A stretch of DNA of 58,630 nucleotides from contig JANBQC010000109.1 of NCBI GenBank assembly GCA_027576995.1, positions 1 to 58,630 on the forward strand, read 5' to 3'. The position numbers and the translations under genes are program-made. Positions 12,440 to 21,847 of this stretch are shown here, piece by piece (the first letter of the stretch is position 1; each line of letters starts with the position of its first letter). The DNA comes from Dimargaris cristalligena. Taxonomy: Eukaryota > Kickxellomycota > Dimargaritomycetes > Dimargaritales > Dimargaritaceae. The notes below the pieces were generated by a model, which saw nothing but the letters and a program-made list of their open reading frames with translations, searched no databases and was not told where the DNA came from.

Positions 12440-14254
12440 ATGGACTACCTCCAGTTTCTCCAAGGTTTAAACCAACAGCCCAAACGCCCGGCTTTAGGGT
12501 CTAAGCCCAAGGCCACATTGACCAAAACCAACCCACTCTCGGCCAAGCCCCGCCCCATTGACCGGGTTACCTCGCAACGATCCCCTCCCCTTCCGACCTC
12601 GACACCGCCCCCCTCCGCCATTCGTCGGAAATCGGTCTCCCCCACAACCGCTGCTTCGCAGGACCGGGCGTCCTTTACCACTCCCCCACCGCCCCGGGGG
12701 GCCTCCTATACACTGAAACGGTCTCCCGTAGGGAATTCCTCCGCCGCCAGAGGGAACAGCCACCTATCGGTCCCGCGGAGTCCATTGGGTGCTACACGCG
12801 AGTCCGCAGCCCGGCCCACTTCTACGCCGGTTCCTCGGCGTCTCGCCCGCAGTCCTAGTCCACCCCGGCGGCCCTCCACCGGCTTGATTAAACGTAAGAC
12901 CACTCCCCCCGCGCGGCGCCCGACCAGTTCCTTAGCTTCCCCCGTACACCGGAAGCCATTATCCCCCAAAACTGAACCCCAGTCACCACCCCCAGTACCC
13001 CGGGGCCCGGACCGGATTGCCGTACCCGCTTATCGGGGTTTGGGCTCCCCTGACGATCCGCCGGACCACTCTCACATAGCCCCCATGGTCCAGTCGGCCG
13101 TACTACTGGAATCCCATCTAGCTGATTATAAACCCTATTTTGAATGGCGGGATACTTCCCAGTCCCCGCCCCCGACCGGCAGTAATAAAAGGCGCAGGCA
13201 AATACCCGCCCCCATTCGGATAGAATACCCCGGACGGCGCCAGTCCGAGGAGTTCCTGCTGGTGGTTCCCAAAATCCACCATAAACCCAACTCGGAGAAG
13301 GCGGACGACTACAACCCCGTCCACGACATACTGGCTACCATCAGCACAATTGTCAAATTCCTCGTGCCGGAGAGTGAGGCCGATCGCTTCGGCGATGAAT
13401 TCACTGGCTTACTGCGGGCCCTCACCCGGGCCAGCAACCGTCAACTAGGCGATGAATTCGTAAATAGTATCAAGGAGTTCAATTCCGAGCTCCGCCGGGT
13501 AAAATCGCTGCCTGAGTTCCATGCCCATATGGCGGCTCTACGATCCAATGGTCTGCCGCCCGGCCTCGTCTCCCACATTCTGCACCAAACCTACAGTCGG
13601 ACGGTAGCCCCGTTGGCCGAAACCCTGACCGACTACGAGGCCTTCTCCAACCACGTGTACGGCGAAGTCAATGCCGTGCTGGTGACCGACTTTATCCAAA
13701 AGACCCGCCTCCGGGCGGACCAGGTCTTCGTGGACATGGGGTGTGGTATCGGCAATGTAGTCATCCAGGTGGCCGCCCAGGTGGGGTGTACCAGTTTCGG
13801 CATGGAAATCATGCCCCGGCCCAGTCGCCTAGCCGTCCAACAGGCCCGGGAGTTTCAGTCCCGGATGCGGTCCTACGGCCTTCCCCACGGCCCCCTAACC
13901 CTCCACCAGGGCGATTTCCTCGACACCCAAACCAACCCCGCCGTCACCCACCATCTGCAACGCGCCGACGTGGTCCTAGTCAATAATTACGCCTTCTCCA
14001 GTACCCTTAACCAATCCCTCCTCCAACTCTTCCTTGACTTACGGGACGGCACCCAAATCATCTCCCTCAAAAGTTTCTTACCCCGCGACTTTAAAATTAA
14101 CGCCCGCACCGCCGGAAGCCCGGAAAGTATCCTGCGCGTCCGGCAGTATCCGTACTTTACGGATGCCGTCAGTTGGACGAGTAATGGCGGGCAGTACTAC
14201 ATTCACACCGTGGACCGGTCTCGGTTACAGGCCTTTTACGCTAAGCAGGTTTAA
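12440..14254 (+). CDS. DOT1: Histone H3-K79 methyltransferase DOT1
   Basis: Nucleosomal H3 Lys79 methyltransferase with a class I SAM fold and no SET domain. It acts in chromatin in telomeric silencing and checkpoint signalling. The 604-residue product has a disordered N-terminal half (1-210) rich in Pro, Ser, Arg and RSP-like motifs. The catalytic domain spans about 270-604. The SAM-binding loop DMGCGIGN is at 432-439, the acidic ME at about 455, and the active-site NNYAF at 515-519. The block ending IISLKSFLP is typical of DOT1. The ATG at 12440 sits in CACCATGG. The basic N-terminus may bind DNA or nucleosomes, as in yeast Dot1. Length is close to the yeast protein (about 580 aa). A GT/GA microsatellite follows just after the stop. 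Confidence 0.93.
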   Translation: MDYLQFLQGLNQQPKRPALGSKPKATLTKTNPLSAKPRPIDRVTSQRSPPLPTSTPPPSAIRRKSVSPTTAASQDRASFTTPPPPRGASYTLKRSPVGNSSAARGNSHLSVPRSPLGATRESAARPTSTPVPRRLARSPSPPRRPSTGLIKRKTTPPARRPTSSLASPVHRKPLSPKTEPQSPPPVPRGPDRIAVPAYRGLGSPDDPPDHSHIAPMVQSAVLLESHLADYKPYFEWRDTSQSPPPTGSNKRRRQIPAPIRIEYPGRRQSEEFLLVVPKIHHKPNSEKADDYNPVHDILATISTIVKFLVPESEADRFGDEFTGLLRALTRASNRQLGDEFVNSIKEFNSELRRVKSLPEFHAHMAALRSNGLPPGLVSHILHQTYSRTVAPLAETLTDYEAFSNHVYGEVNAVLVTDFIQKTRLRADQVFVDMGCGIGNVVIQVAAQVGCTSFGMEIMPRPSRLAVQQAREFQSRMRSYGLPHGPLTLHQGDFLDTQTNPAVTHHLQRADVVLVNNYAFSSTLNQSLLQLFLDLRDGTQIISLKSFLPRDFKINARTAGSPESILRVRQYPYFTDAVSWTSNGGQYYIHTVDRSRLQAFYAKQV

Positions 14255-14280
14255 GTACTGATCCCACCTTAGTGGAACAG

Positions 14281-14310
14281 AGTGTGTGTGTGTGTGTGAG
14301 AGAGAGAGGG
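14281..14310. repeat. GT/GA microsatellite
   Basis: About nine GT units followed by GA units and GGGA repeats, directly downstream of the DOT1 stop. Confidence 0.9.
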
Positions 14311-15046
14311 AGGGAGGTCATCTGGATACCTACTTCCCCCCCTCCACCTCCCATATGGGGTTCATTACATTTTCCGACTTATCCTGACGGATATCATTCC
14401 TTAGCCGCGCCGTTCAATCACCTAGCTGGGTTTAATGACATTATGAGTAAGAGGTGTAACCCTCCCCTTCTGTGTTCATAGAATGATCTATCTCCTTTTC
14501 TATTCTGCTATATTTCTTGTAGAACATTAAATCGTAGTTGTATTTTATGGGCTAGCGTGCTTAGTAATCGGAGTGCATAATTACCCAAACTTGGTGTGGG
14601 TTGTTGATTTATATCCCCTTGGAAACCGTTGGCGCCCTTTGCGTCAAACTCAACTCTCATGGCGCGACCCCCTGGATAATTTGGTTAACTAATTGCCGGT
14701 CGTATATCAAACGGGGCCAATGTGCTACATTGCGGGGATGGTGTGCCGTATCTGGTAGTGGAAGATAGAGCATCACTTGTACTATCCCAGCGGCTTCGCT
14801 TTTGCTACATCCCCTTTAATATACCGTAACAATCTGAGCTCTAGTCTGCACTCGTATCCACCAAGTTACCAAATGAGAAGTACTCACACATCTTCTCTAC
14901 TATCCATGAATATGCGAATACTTTTAATTGGATTAAAAAATTACTAATTGATGACAAACTCTCCGCTCTATTATTTATAAAATAAAAATGAGCCTAGGAA
15001 AGGAGTAGGTTGTCACTGAGTAGTTGGTGAAGAAGGAAATGCATGA

Positions 15047-15100
15047 GTGGGTGGGGGGGAGGAGATGGGTGGGGGGGAGGAGATGGCTGGAGGGGGAGTA
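15047..15100. repeat. G-rich direct repeat
   Basis: Two near-identical tandem units of GGGTGGGGGGGAGGAGAT form plus a third degenerate one. Several runs of three or more G in 50 bases fit a G-quadruplex pattern on the plus strand. Confidence 0.75.
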
Positions 15101-15207
15101 TCCTCCGAAGGGTAGTGTGAATGTACAGCTATAAAAGGGGAGGGGGGATATAAACCGAAAACGCGGTATTGGCCCGAAATTCAGCCTGCATACTCTTCGA
15201 ACATGTG

Positions 15208-15524
15208 TTATTCAACACTTGGTGTCCGATTCAACATCTTTTCGGCGGTGGCACCCGCGAAGGCGCCGGCCATGGCCACTCCAACGTTCGAGTTCAATCC
15301 TCTACCAACTTTACTGAGAGTCCGCGATAGGGTACTGGGCTTCTTAACTGCATTGGTTTTTGAGTTCGTAATCCCGCCCGCAGTGTTTTTTATCACAGTA
15401 GTTTTTTGGTAGTACTATTCCTACTTGCGGACCTGGTAACGACTGCTTCGGCAATGGGATCCGCGACTAGGTAGATAAGGGTGACGAGGGTTAATAGAGT
15501 GCGAAAGGTGGGTATGTAATGCAT
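15208..15524 (-). pseudogene. Small secreted protein, frame broken
   Basis: From the ATG at 15524 the frame encodes a clear signal peptide: MHYIPTFR, a Leu/Val/Thr core, then a possible cleavage after IAEA near residue 27. The frame then gives a Ser/Thr/Lys tail and closes at a TGA at 15393. A second frame, offset by one base and open from before that TGA, continues to 15208 with a Lys/Ser/Thr-rich then Ala/Gly-rich tail. The switch lies beside a run of six A (plus-strand 15402-15407). One missing base there would explain it. The gap is far too short for an intron of the size seen elsewhere in this window. Function unknown. It could also be a sequencing error, or a functional 43-residue peptide. 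Confidence 0.5.
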
Positions 15525-17810
15525 TGTGAGTGGGGGGAGTGGGGATTGCGGATACTTGGGTATGTGGATGATATATGGTAGGTCGTATACGGGATACTGA
15601 AGCGTATAAATGAGACGCTTGGGTAATGTGGTAAATAAGCGATCGAATGGTTAATGCCAGTAGGAAGGATAAAGTGGGTTAGATAATACAGAGATTGGGG
15701 GTGTCTAGTCGCAGATTTATATATACTCACGTATTTCTATCTTCTTCGAGGCAGTGGCGATATTATTTCGGGTGCCCCACCTACACCAAGATTAGGCGAT
15801 CCCCCGTCATTAATCAATGCCCGATCCCTTGTTTCCGTTTATAAGACGTCAAGAGTCGGGTGTACAGGGGGGAAGGAGTTGCACTAGGAGGAGGAGGAAG
15901 GGTTAGTAATCTTTTACGATAACAATCAGCCTCGCTGGGCTATCCTCAGTCCAAATCCCCACACCCGCTGTTCGTTTCCTCGTTGATATAACAGAGTGGG
16001 GCATGTAGTATCAAAACTCGCCTTTTAATTGTTCTCGTTGAACAACAAAGAGGTTAATGGATGATCCGCTCTTAGTACCCGCCCAAGTCTGGCAAATCTA
16101 CCGTAGCTCTGTCAAGGAGAACCCTCCGCATTCCTTACTATCTTCGCCAGCCCTAGACCATCCAATCCCCGTGGATATATCAACCTTGCTAATGAAGGTC
16201 TCACGCAGACGCAGGGAAAAATAACGTGTTTTCATTTAAAATGAGCGGGGGATACGGGCCTCAAGTCAAATGGGTGTATTGGCCGGCTAAGGTGCTCCAT
16301 GACTATTAAATTTTCTGTCAAAGTCCGATCATTAGCCGGGTCCATGTATTATGAATCCGACTTGGAATATATATATATCATAGTTGTATACAATACTGTA
16401 TCCAAAAAAATAATATTCTTCAAAATAATCTATTCATATAGTCCTACGACTGAGTGAGTGCTACTAGAACCAAATTAGGCGTAATGGCCACCGCCCCACC
16501 CGTCTCCCTCGACCGTTCCACGTAAAGGGGGGTTTTATAATGGTGACGGGTTATAAATGGGCATTGAGGCAATCTCCCTAAACTCACCAACCCCTATTTA
16601 AAGTGGCTATTGCCAATAACATTCCTCTTCACTTGGGGCGGTAGATTTTTAATTTACCGACCGATCGGTAGTTAATGGATTCTCTCCATAGTGGTGGTGG
16701 TGGTGGAGGGGGGGGTTGGAACAGGGAGCAGCTCAGCTTAAAGGATAGGAGTGACGACCACTACCATCCAGCTGGAGATTGGGCGAAAATGTCCCGAACT
16801 ATACTGGTTATAAGACTGTAGCAGAGAAGGAGTAGCCCACCCTGTCTCTCCTCTCCCTTGCTGCTCCAGACAGGCTCATTGTCCGGATTGCAAACCAAGG
16901 GCTAAATAATACCATAATGATTAGATGAACGGTTTTCCCTCATTCTTGAGGGCCATTCCAAAGCCGGCATTAGATTTATCCGACCTGTTTTCCTTATTAA
17001 CACTTACAGGCTATCGTCCAGGATAAAATACACAAATATATAGGTTTGTCCTGCCTCCGTTCTACATCAAACTGAGTTGAAACGCCTAGTCGAGGCTACT
17101 GTCCGCACTACCCCATCGATACCCCCTGCCTCTATACGAAAACTGGGCTAATCTCTAACTATTACAATGTAATCCTAGATGATGGCCAAGCCATTTGATA
17201 CCTACCCCGTTTTTCCTAATTTGTAATTGCCTAGCTACTGTATTAATTAATTACATGTGGCATTGGATCCATAGTAAAAATCACACAGTATTCAAGAAGT
17301 ATCTTGGGGGGCAAGTTAAGTAATCAGCTGGTAGGCCAGAAGTAATACTTGAGGCGTTTCAAGTAAGTTTTGGGTTTGAATCAGGGGTTCCAGTGATATG
17401 TGTGCAGTGACAACGATTCGGGCATTCCAATTACTTTACCCCCACACTCGTTGTAGGCCAGAGGGGGAGGATCTATGTTAGCATTAAATCAAGTAAGAGA
17501 GAAGAGAAAAGACCAACGTTTATTGATTGACTATTGATTCACTATATATGTCCCATAACGGGTTTACTATTGGTTAGTCCTCTAACAATCTACGTCAACC
17601 AAGCAAGGAATGCGATTCACAAGTCGCACCAAGTTCATATGGAGGGAGGGGAGGAGTGGAGCACCCATTTGCCCCAATAGTATATACAATCCAGCCCCTT
17701 CTTAACTCTCTATTCCTCTAGGCGCTTGGCTCTCTACTTCTATATTCTTTCTTGCTTTGTCGCAGACCTCGGTGCCTCAATCTCCTCCATTTTTCCCTCC
17801 CGACCCAGCC
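15525..17810. other. Spacer before the PPR gene
   Basis: No supported gene. AT-rich, with TA runs near 16371 and a short GGT run near 16692. The last 60 bases form a polypyrimidine stretch ending CTTTGTCGCAG at about 17765. That would be a good 3' splice site, so the PPR gene may have a leader intron or an unseen first exon. Confidence 0.45.
15716..15725 (-). promoter_or_regulatory. TATA-like box
   Basis: TATATATAAA on the minus strand, about 190 bases upstream of the secreted ORF start at 15524. Position suggests its promoter. Spacing was judged by eye. Confidence 0.35.
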
Positions 17811-20800
17811 ATGGTGGTACCGCCTCCGCTGGCAGGGATCGTGAATCCATGGGCGATTGTCTATAATTTTGTTTCGCATAGCCATTTAAAACGTCCCCCC
17901 AGTCCACGGGAATTCCTCACCCTATTACGCTGCCTAGCGGGTCTGACCGACCGCGATCGTACTATTCGGGTGGAAGCGGCCCTTGATTATTGCCGGAACC
18001 AGGCCCTTTTTACCCCCACCCCGGTCGTCACCACCCCCGAGGTCGTACAGCAATTGATCCACCATGACCCCGGCTGGTCCGCCGAGAGTTTGTTAGCCTC
18101 GGTCTGGGGAGGTAACCAGCGCTGGGAGCGGTCCATGCTCGGCGGCGGCCGGGAAAGTAAAGTGGCTACCCATGTGGCCAAGGCTTTGACCGGCCAGCAG
18201 CATTGGCAGCGGGAATTACTACTGGCTGACCCGTTGGCCGCCCATTTGTCGGCCCTGCGTGCTTTTGAATTCGGTCGCCAACTGAAAGTAGACGTGGGAC
18301 TGCGGGGCGACGCGCTGGTAGCCCAATTGGCCTACACCGAAAAAACGGCCAACTATATTCTAGGGTCGGCTTTGCAACGCTGCGATTTGCCGTTGGCTTT
18401 CAATTTTCTATGGGATATACTAGACAAGGAATCGCCGCCCTCCGAATCGGCTCTCCGCTTTCTGTTTCAAACTGTCCGTAATCATGAACAATTCCGCCAG
18501 CAGCTGTATATCCCGAATGATCCGCATACCACCGACCAGTTAAGGGATCATCCCCAGTCCCAACCTCTACCACACCACCCGGAGTCGGCCGACGGGGATT
18601 CGGTTAATATTCACCATCCGGCCTCATTGGACGAAACCCCCTTTTTAGACCGGCCGACCGAAGGGGGCTTGCCCGTATATCTACTTCGCCGCAGCTATTT
18701 TTTATTCGAATATTTAATGACGCCACCGTCACTACCCCGGAAATCGTCTGTATCCTCTCTAGCCGATCCCTGGCCCCGGGGAAATTCCCCTACTGCGACC
18801 CAGTCCATACCGGCATCTTCCATTGAAGTGCTAAAGCCACTCAACGTTGGCCCCCTCTTCACCACGAATCCAGCAGCCCATTCCACAGCGGGCCTGGCTG
18901 ACCTGAACGATGACCAGCTATTCCAAACTCTATTTACCCCCCCTCCTGTCACACCCACGGCCAACTCGGGATCCCTGATTAGTCATTTGATTATCGAGTC
19001 CACTATCGACCGGATAATCGGCAACCTAGAACCGCTAATTCTATACCGCCCGTTCTATCTCCCGCCGGCTATTTTGACGTCGGCATTCAAAACTTTGATC
19101 CAAGACGGCCGAATTGCGGTGGCCAACGGCTTGTTCCAGTCGATCCTGGGCCAAATATTCGACCCTTCTAAGGCCGTTCTCCACCAGCGGCCGGGATTGG
19201 ATGCCGCTGCTTCGTACACACCCTCCTACCTGCGTTTTTACCACAAATACCCCTGGTTTTCCCCGCCACTCAACCGACTTACCTTCAATACACTGATCCA
19301 GGGCTGGTTCCATGCCCGCCGACCGCGACTGGCCCGGTGGTGTCTCGACCTGATGGTACGCTGCGGAATTCAGCCTGGCGTCGATACATGGAACATTTTC
19401 CTACTGGGCTTTTTTTCGATCGAGGTGGCGTCCGATGCCGAAGCGGCCTGGAAACTTATGCGCGGCGTTTCATGGTCCCCGAAAAGTCGTCGGCGGCGGG
19501 AGCCTTTACTCCCCGCGCTTTCTTCCCACAAGGCTTTTCAAAGCAGTCACCCGGATCTGGGGAATTTGTCGGCCCTGGGAAGTCTACCCGCTCCTGACGA
19601 TGGTACCTACCAAGTCCTCCTAAACGGTTTCGGAAAGGCCCGGAATATTGATATGATGCTCGATGTTTACAATCACTTACTGGCTAACTCCGCTGTCATT
19701 CCCACTCGACAGCACTACTCCACTTTATTAATCCACCTCAATCGATCGTGCGATTACGAGGAGGCGGTTCAGCGACTCTGTGGAATGGTCGACGGGTTCC
19801 GAGTGGACCGACTCGAAAAACCCCGCTTCCCATCCATGAACCCCGAACCCATGTCGGCCACCACTGTGGATGGTCAGACCCCGCCGACTCGGCCACTGTT
19901 TTTCCCCACGACGGCGGTGTTCAATGATCTTATTCGGCGACTCGGCGAGGCTAACCAGCCCGACTTGGCCCTGCAGGTTTTCGAAGCGCTTAATGAAGCC
20001 GCTCAGCGGGAACCGGACGAATCCCACCACTTGATTCGGACTACTGTCGATTTGAGAGACCCACCATCAACCACGTCCGCATCTATATCTACAACCACTT
20101 CACCGACATCACCATTACCACCGTCGACTTCGCCATCATCATCATCACTGTCGGGCCATCCGCGTCAATCGATGGCGGGCAACAGCCAATCCCTCTACAC
20201 CCCGCGCTTCTCCAATATCATCACGTATAATTTACTAATCCGGCAGTTTCTGGCCCGCAGCGACTACCCCCGGGCCCACCGGGTCTTCGCCCTGATTAAA
20301 TGCGGCGTCTTCCCACCGAATGTGGACACATATGTGCTTCTCATTGATGATGCATTGCGCCGCGGAACGTTACGGAAGGCATTGATGCTGTTTGGCGAAA
20401 TGACACACCGGTACCATTGGCAACCCACGGCAGCGCTATTCAATCATTTCATTGATTTTTATTTGCAGCGGGCCCGGGTGGCAGCAGCAGCAGCAGCAAC
20501 AACAGCGAGTTCTACTTCCCCCCACCACGACCCACCCACACAGGAGGCCGATGTCGATGCCCACGGCTCGGCCACGGAAGCCACTCGGCCCATCCCCCGC
20601 GGTGGCCGACCGTTCCGGGCCGCCTTGGGCACCTACCGACGGTTCGCGGCCTTTCATATTCCCCCAACCAACCGCACCTTTCACCTACTTCTGGATGGCT
20701 GCGTCGAACACCAAGCATGGGACACGGCCCGGCAGCTCCTGGCGGATCTGGAAGACGACGAACGGTTCGTGAGTTCGCAGCTGGTGGAGCGTATCTTCGC

Positions 20801-21014
20801 CGGTTTCCTCGCGGCCCAGCGACCCTGGGACGCTCTAGCCGTATACGAAAAATTCGAGAAATTGGCTATGCGCCCCCCACCCGCGGATTTGGCATCCGTT
20901 GCAGGGAATATTCGCCTAAGTTTGGGAATCCAAACCCCCACAACGACCCTGGCCTCAGCTCATAATACTGGTGGGGCTGTGTCATCCTCTGTACCTGATG
21001 ATGGTGCAATGTAG
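17811..21014 (+). CDS. Pentatricopeptide repeat (PPR) protein
   Basis: Large helical-repeat protein of the PPR class. Such proteins bind organellar RNA and act in processing or translation, usually in mitochondria. Repeats are recognisable by x-TYN-x-LI-type starts near residues 487 (LTFNTLIQGW), 595, 699, 802 (ITYNLLIRQF), 835 (DTYVLLIDD) and 953. Low-complexity inserts occur at about 755-785 (Ser/Thr/Pro) and about 890 (an Ala run from a GCA repeat). The frame opens at a TTG 18 codons upstream. I take the ATG at 17811 (GCCATGG), giving 1067 aa. No clear mitochondrial presequence follows this ATG, and a strong splice acceptor lies just upstream, so a first exon may be missing from this model. 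Closest named family not determined. Confidence 0.82.
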   Translation: MVVPPPLAGIVNPWAIVYNFVSHSHLKRPPSPREFLTLLRCLAGLTDRDRTIRVEAALDYCRNQALFTPTPVVTTPEVVQQLIHHDPGWSAESLLASVWGGNQRWERSMLGGGRESKVATHVAKALTGQQHWQRELLLADPLAAHLSALRAFEFGRQLKVDVGLRGDALVAQLAYTEKTANYILGSALQRCDLPLAFNFLWDILDKESPPSESALRFLFQTVRNHEQFRQQLYIPNDPHTTDQLRDHPQSQPLPHHPESADGDSVNIHHPASLDETPFLDRPTEGGLPVYLLRRSYFLFEYLMTPPSLPRKSSVSSLADPWPRGNSPTATQSIPASSIEVLKPLNVGPLFTTNPAAHSTAGLADLNDDQLFQTLFTPPPVTPTANSGSLISHLIIESTIDRIIGNLEPLILYRPFYLPPAILTSAFKTLIQDGRIAVANGLFQSILGQIFDPSKAVLHQRPGLDAAASYTPSYLRFYHKYPWFSPPLNRLTFNTLIQGWFHARRPRLARWCLDLMVRCGIQPGVDTWNIFLLGFFSIEVASDAEAAWKLMRGVSWSPKSRRRREPLLPALSSHKAFQSSHPDLGNLSALGSLPAPDDGTYQVLLNGFGKARNIDMMLDVYNHLLANSAVIPTRQHYSTLLIHLNRSCDYEEAVQRLCGMVDGFRVDRLEKPRFPSMNPEPMSATTVDGQTPPTRPLFFPTTAVFNDLIRRLGEANQPDLALQVFEALNEAAQREPDESHHLIRTTVDLRDPPSTTSASISTTTSPTSPLPPSTSPSSSSLSGHPRQSMAGNSQSLYTPRFSNIITYNLLIRQFLARSDYPRAHRVFALIKCGVFPPNVDTYVLLIDDALRRGTLRKALMLFGEMTHRYHWQPTAALFNHFIDFYLQRARVAAAAAATTASSTSPHHDPPTQEADVDAHGSATEATRPIPRGGRPFRAALGTYRRFAAFHIPPTNRTFHLLLDGCVEHQAWDTARQLLADLEDDERFVSSQLVERIFAGFLAAQRPWDALAVYEKFEKLAMRPPPADLASVAGNIRLSLGIQTPTTTLASAHNTGGAVSSSVPDDGAM
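20479..20503. repeat. GCA/ACA triplet repeat in the PPR gene
   Basis: Six GCA codons then ACA codons, encoding an Ala-Thr tract in a linker between PPR motifs. Likely length-variable. Confidence 0.85.
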
Positions 21015-21847
21015 GAGCAAGGGGAGGGGGTCCTTAGGTGCCTTTAAACAATAAAAAAATTCTTCGTGCACGTCATCCTCTATTCAGGAATACCTCATTC
21101 CTGTGCACTTTCCATTGGACATTTTACATAATTTAAGGTTCATTTTAACCACAGTGTTTGGATGCATTTTATTGTGGATAGCATTGTATTCAAAAATCAA
21201 GCATGTAAACAACCATTGTGGTAAAGCAGAGCGTCATGGCGTTTATTCGTGTTACAATATTGGAGAATCGTATATTCAGCGAGATCAGTGAGGTGCAAAT
21301 CCGGATATGAGGAGGTATCTTTCTCAACCCAGTCGGCTCTTGGCACCTGCATTGGTCCTGGGAAAATATTGAAAATTGCAATTGTATAGTAATAGCCGGT
21401 ATAGGCAGGTTGCTGGACACCAACCACTCAGTCGTGGGGTAGAATGGGTACAGCAGAACGTTGAGGCACGAAAAGATAATAAACGAGAGTGGGCCGAACA
21501 ACTTTTAGTGAATGAATTAAAAGTAAAGAGAAGGTGCCATCCACGTTTAGGCTAAAAACATCCACGCCATAATGTCGCGATCCACCAAGATCGATAATCC
21601 TTGATGCGGCCAGCCACGGTCCAGGGTTATTTCGGGGTCGAAATTCGCTAGATTCTTGCAACGGGCCCAAAATCGCTTCCACCATTGTGACGCATCCCAC
21701 TCCCCCTGGCATTAAATCCCCAAGATCACCAACTGTAATGGGCGTTAAGAGGGAGGGAGAGTGGGAGGCAGGAGTGGCTATTTCGCATCGGTGCACGTAT
21801 ATTTAAATTGATCGGTGGGAGGGAAGGGTCCTCCTAGCTCTCTAGAT
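21015..21847. other. Convergent spacer between PPR gene and UPF3
   Basis: Two minus-strand frames (21190-21501 and 21428-21796) are open for about 100 to 120 codons but start at GTG or lack context. The second contains a run of plausible protein around residues 30-100 and could be an exon of an unrecognised gene or a relic. Not called. Confidence 0.4.

Larger units (their letters stand above)
14255..15207. other. Spacer after DOT1
   Basis: No supported gene. Contains (GT)n(GA)n at 14281-14310 in the likely DOT1 3' UTR, a G-rich direct repeat at about 15047-15100, and a TATAAAAG at 15130-15137 on the plus strand that has no convincing gene downstream. Confidence 0.5.

Noticed and set aside
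15203..15412. Plus-strand 69-codon ORF downstream of a TATA box
   Set aside because: Antisense to the second half of the secreted ORF, which has a clear signal peptide and more protein-like text. The plus frame has no recognisable feature. Kept only as a note in the G-repeat finding.
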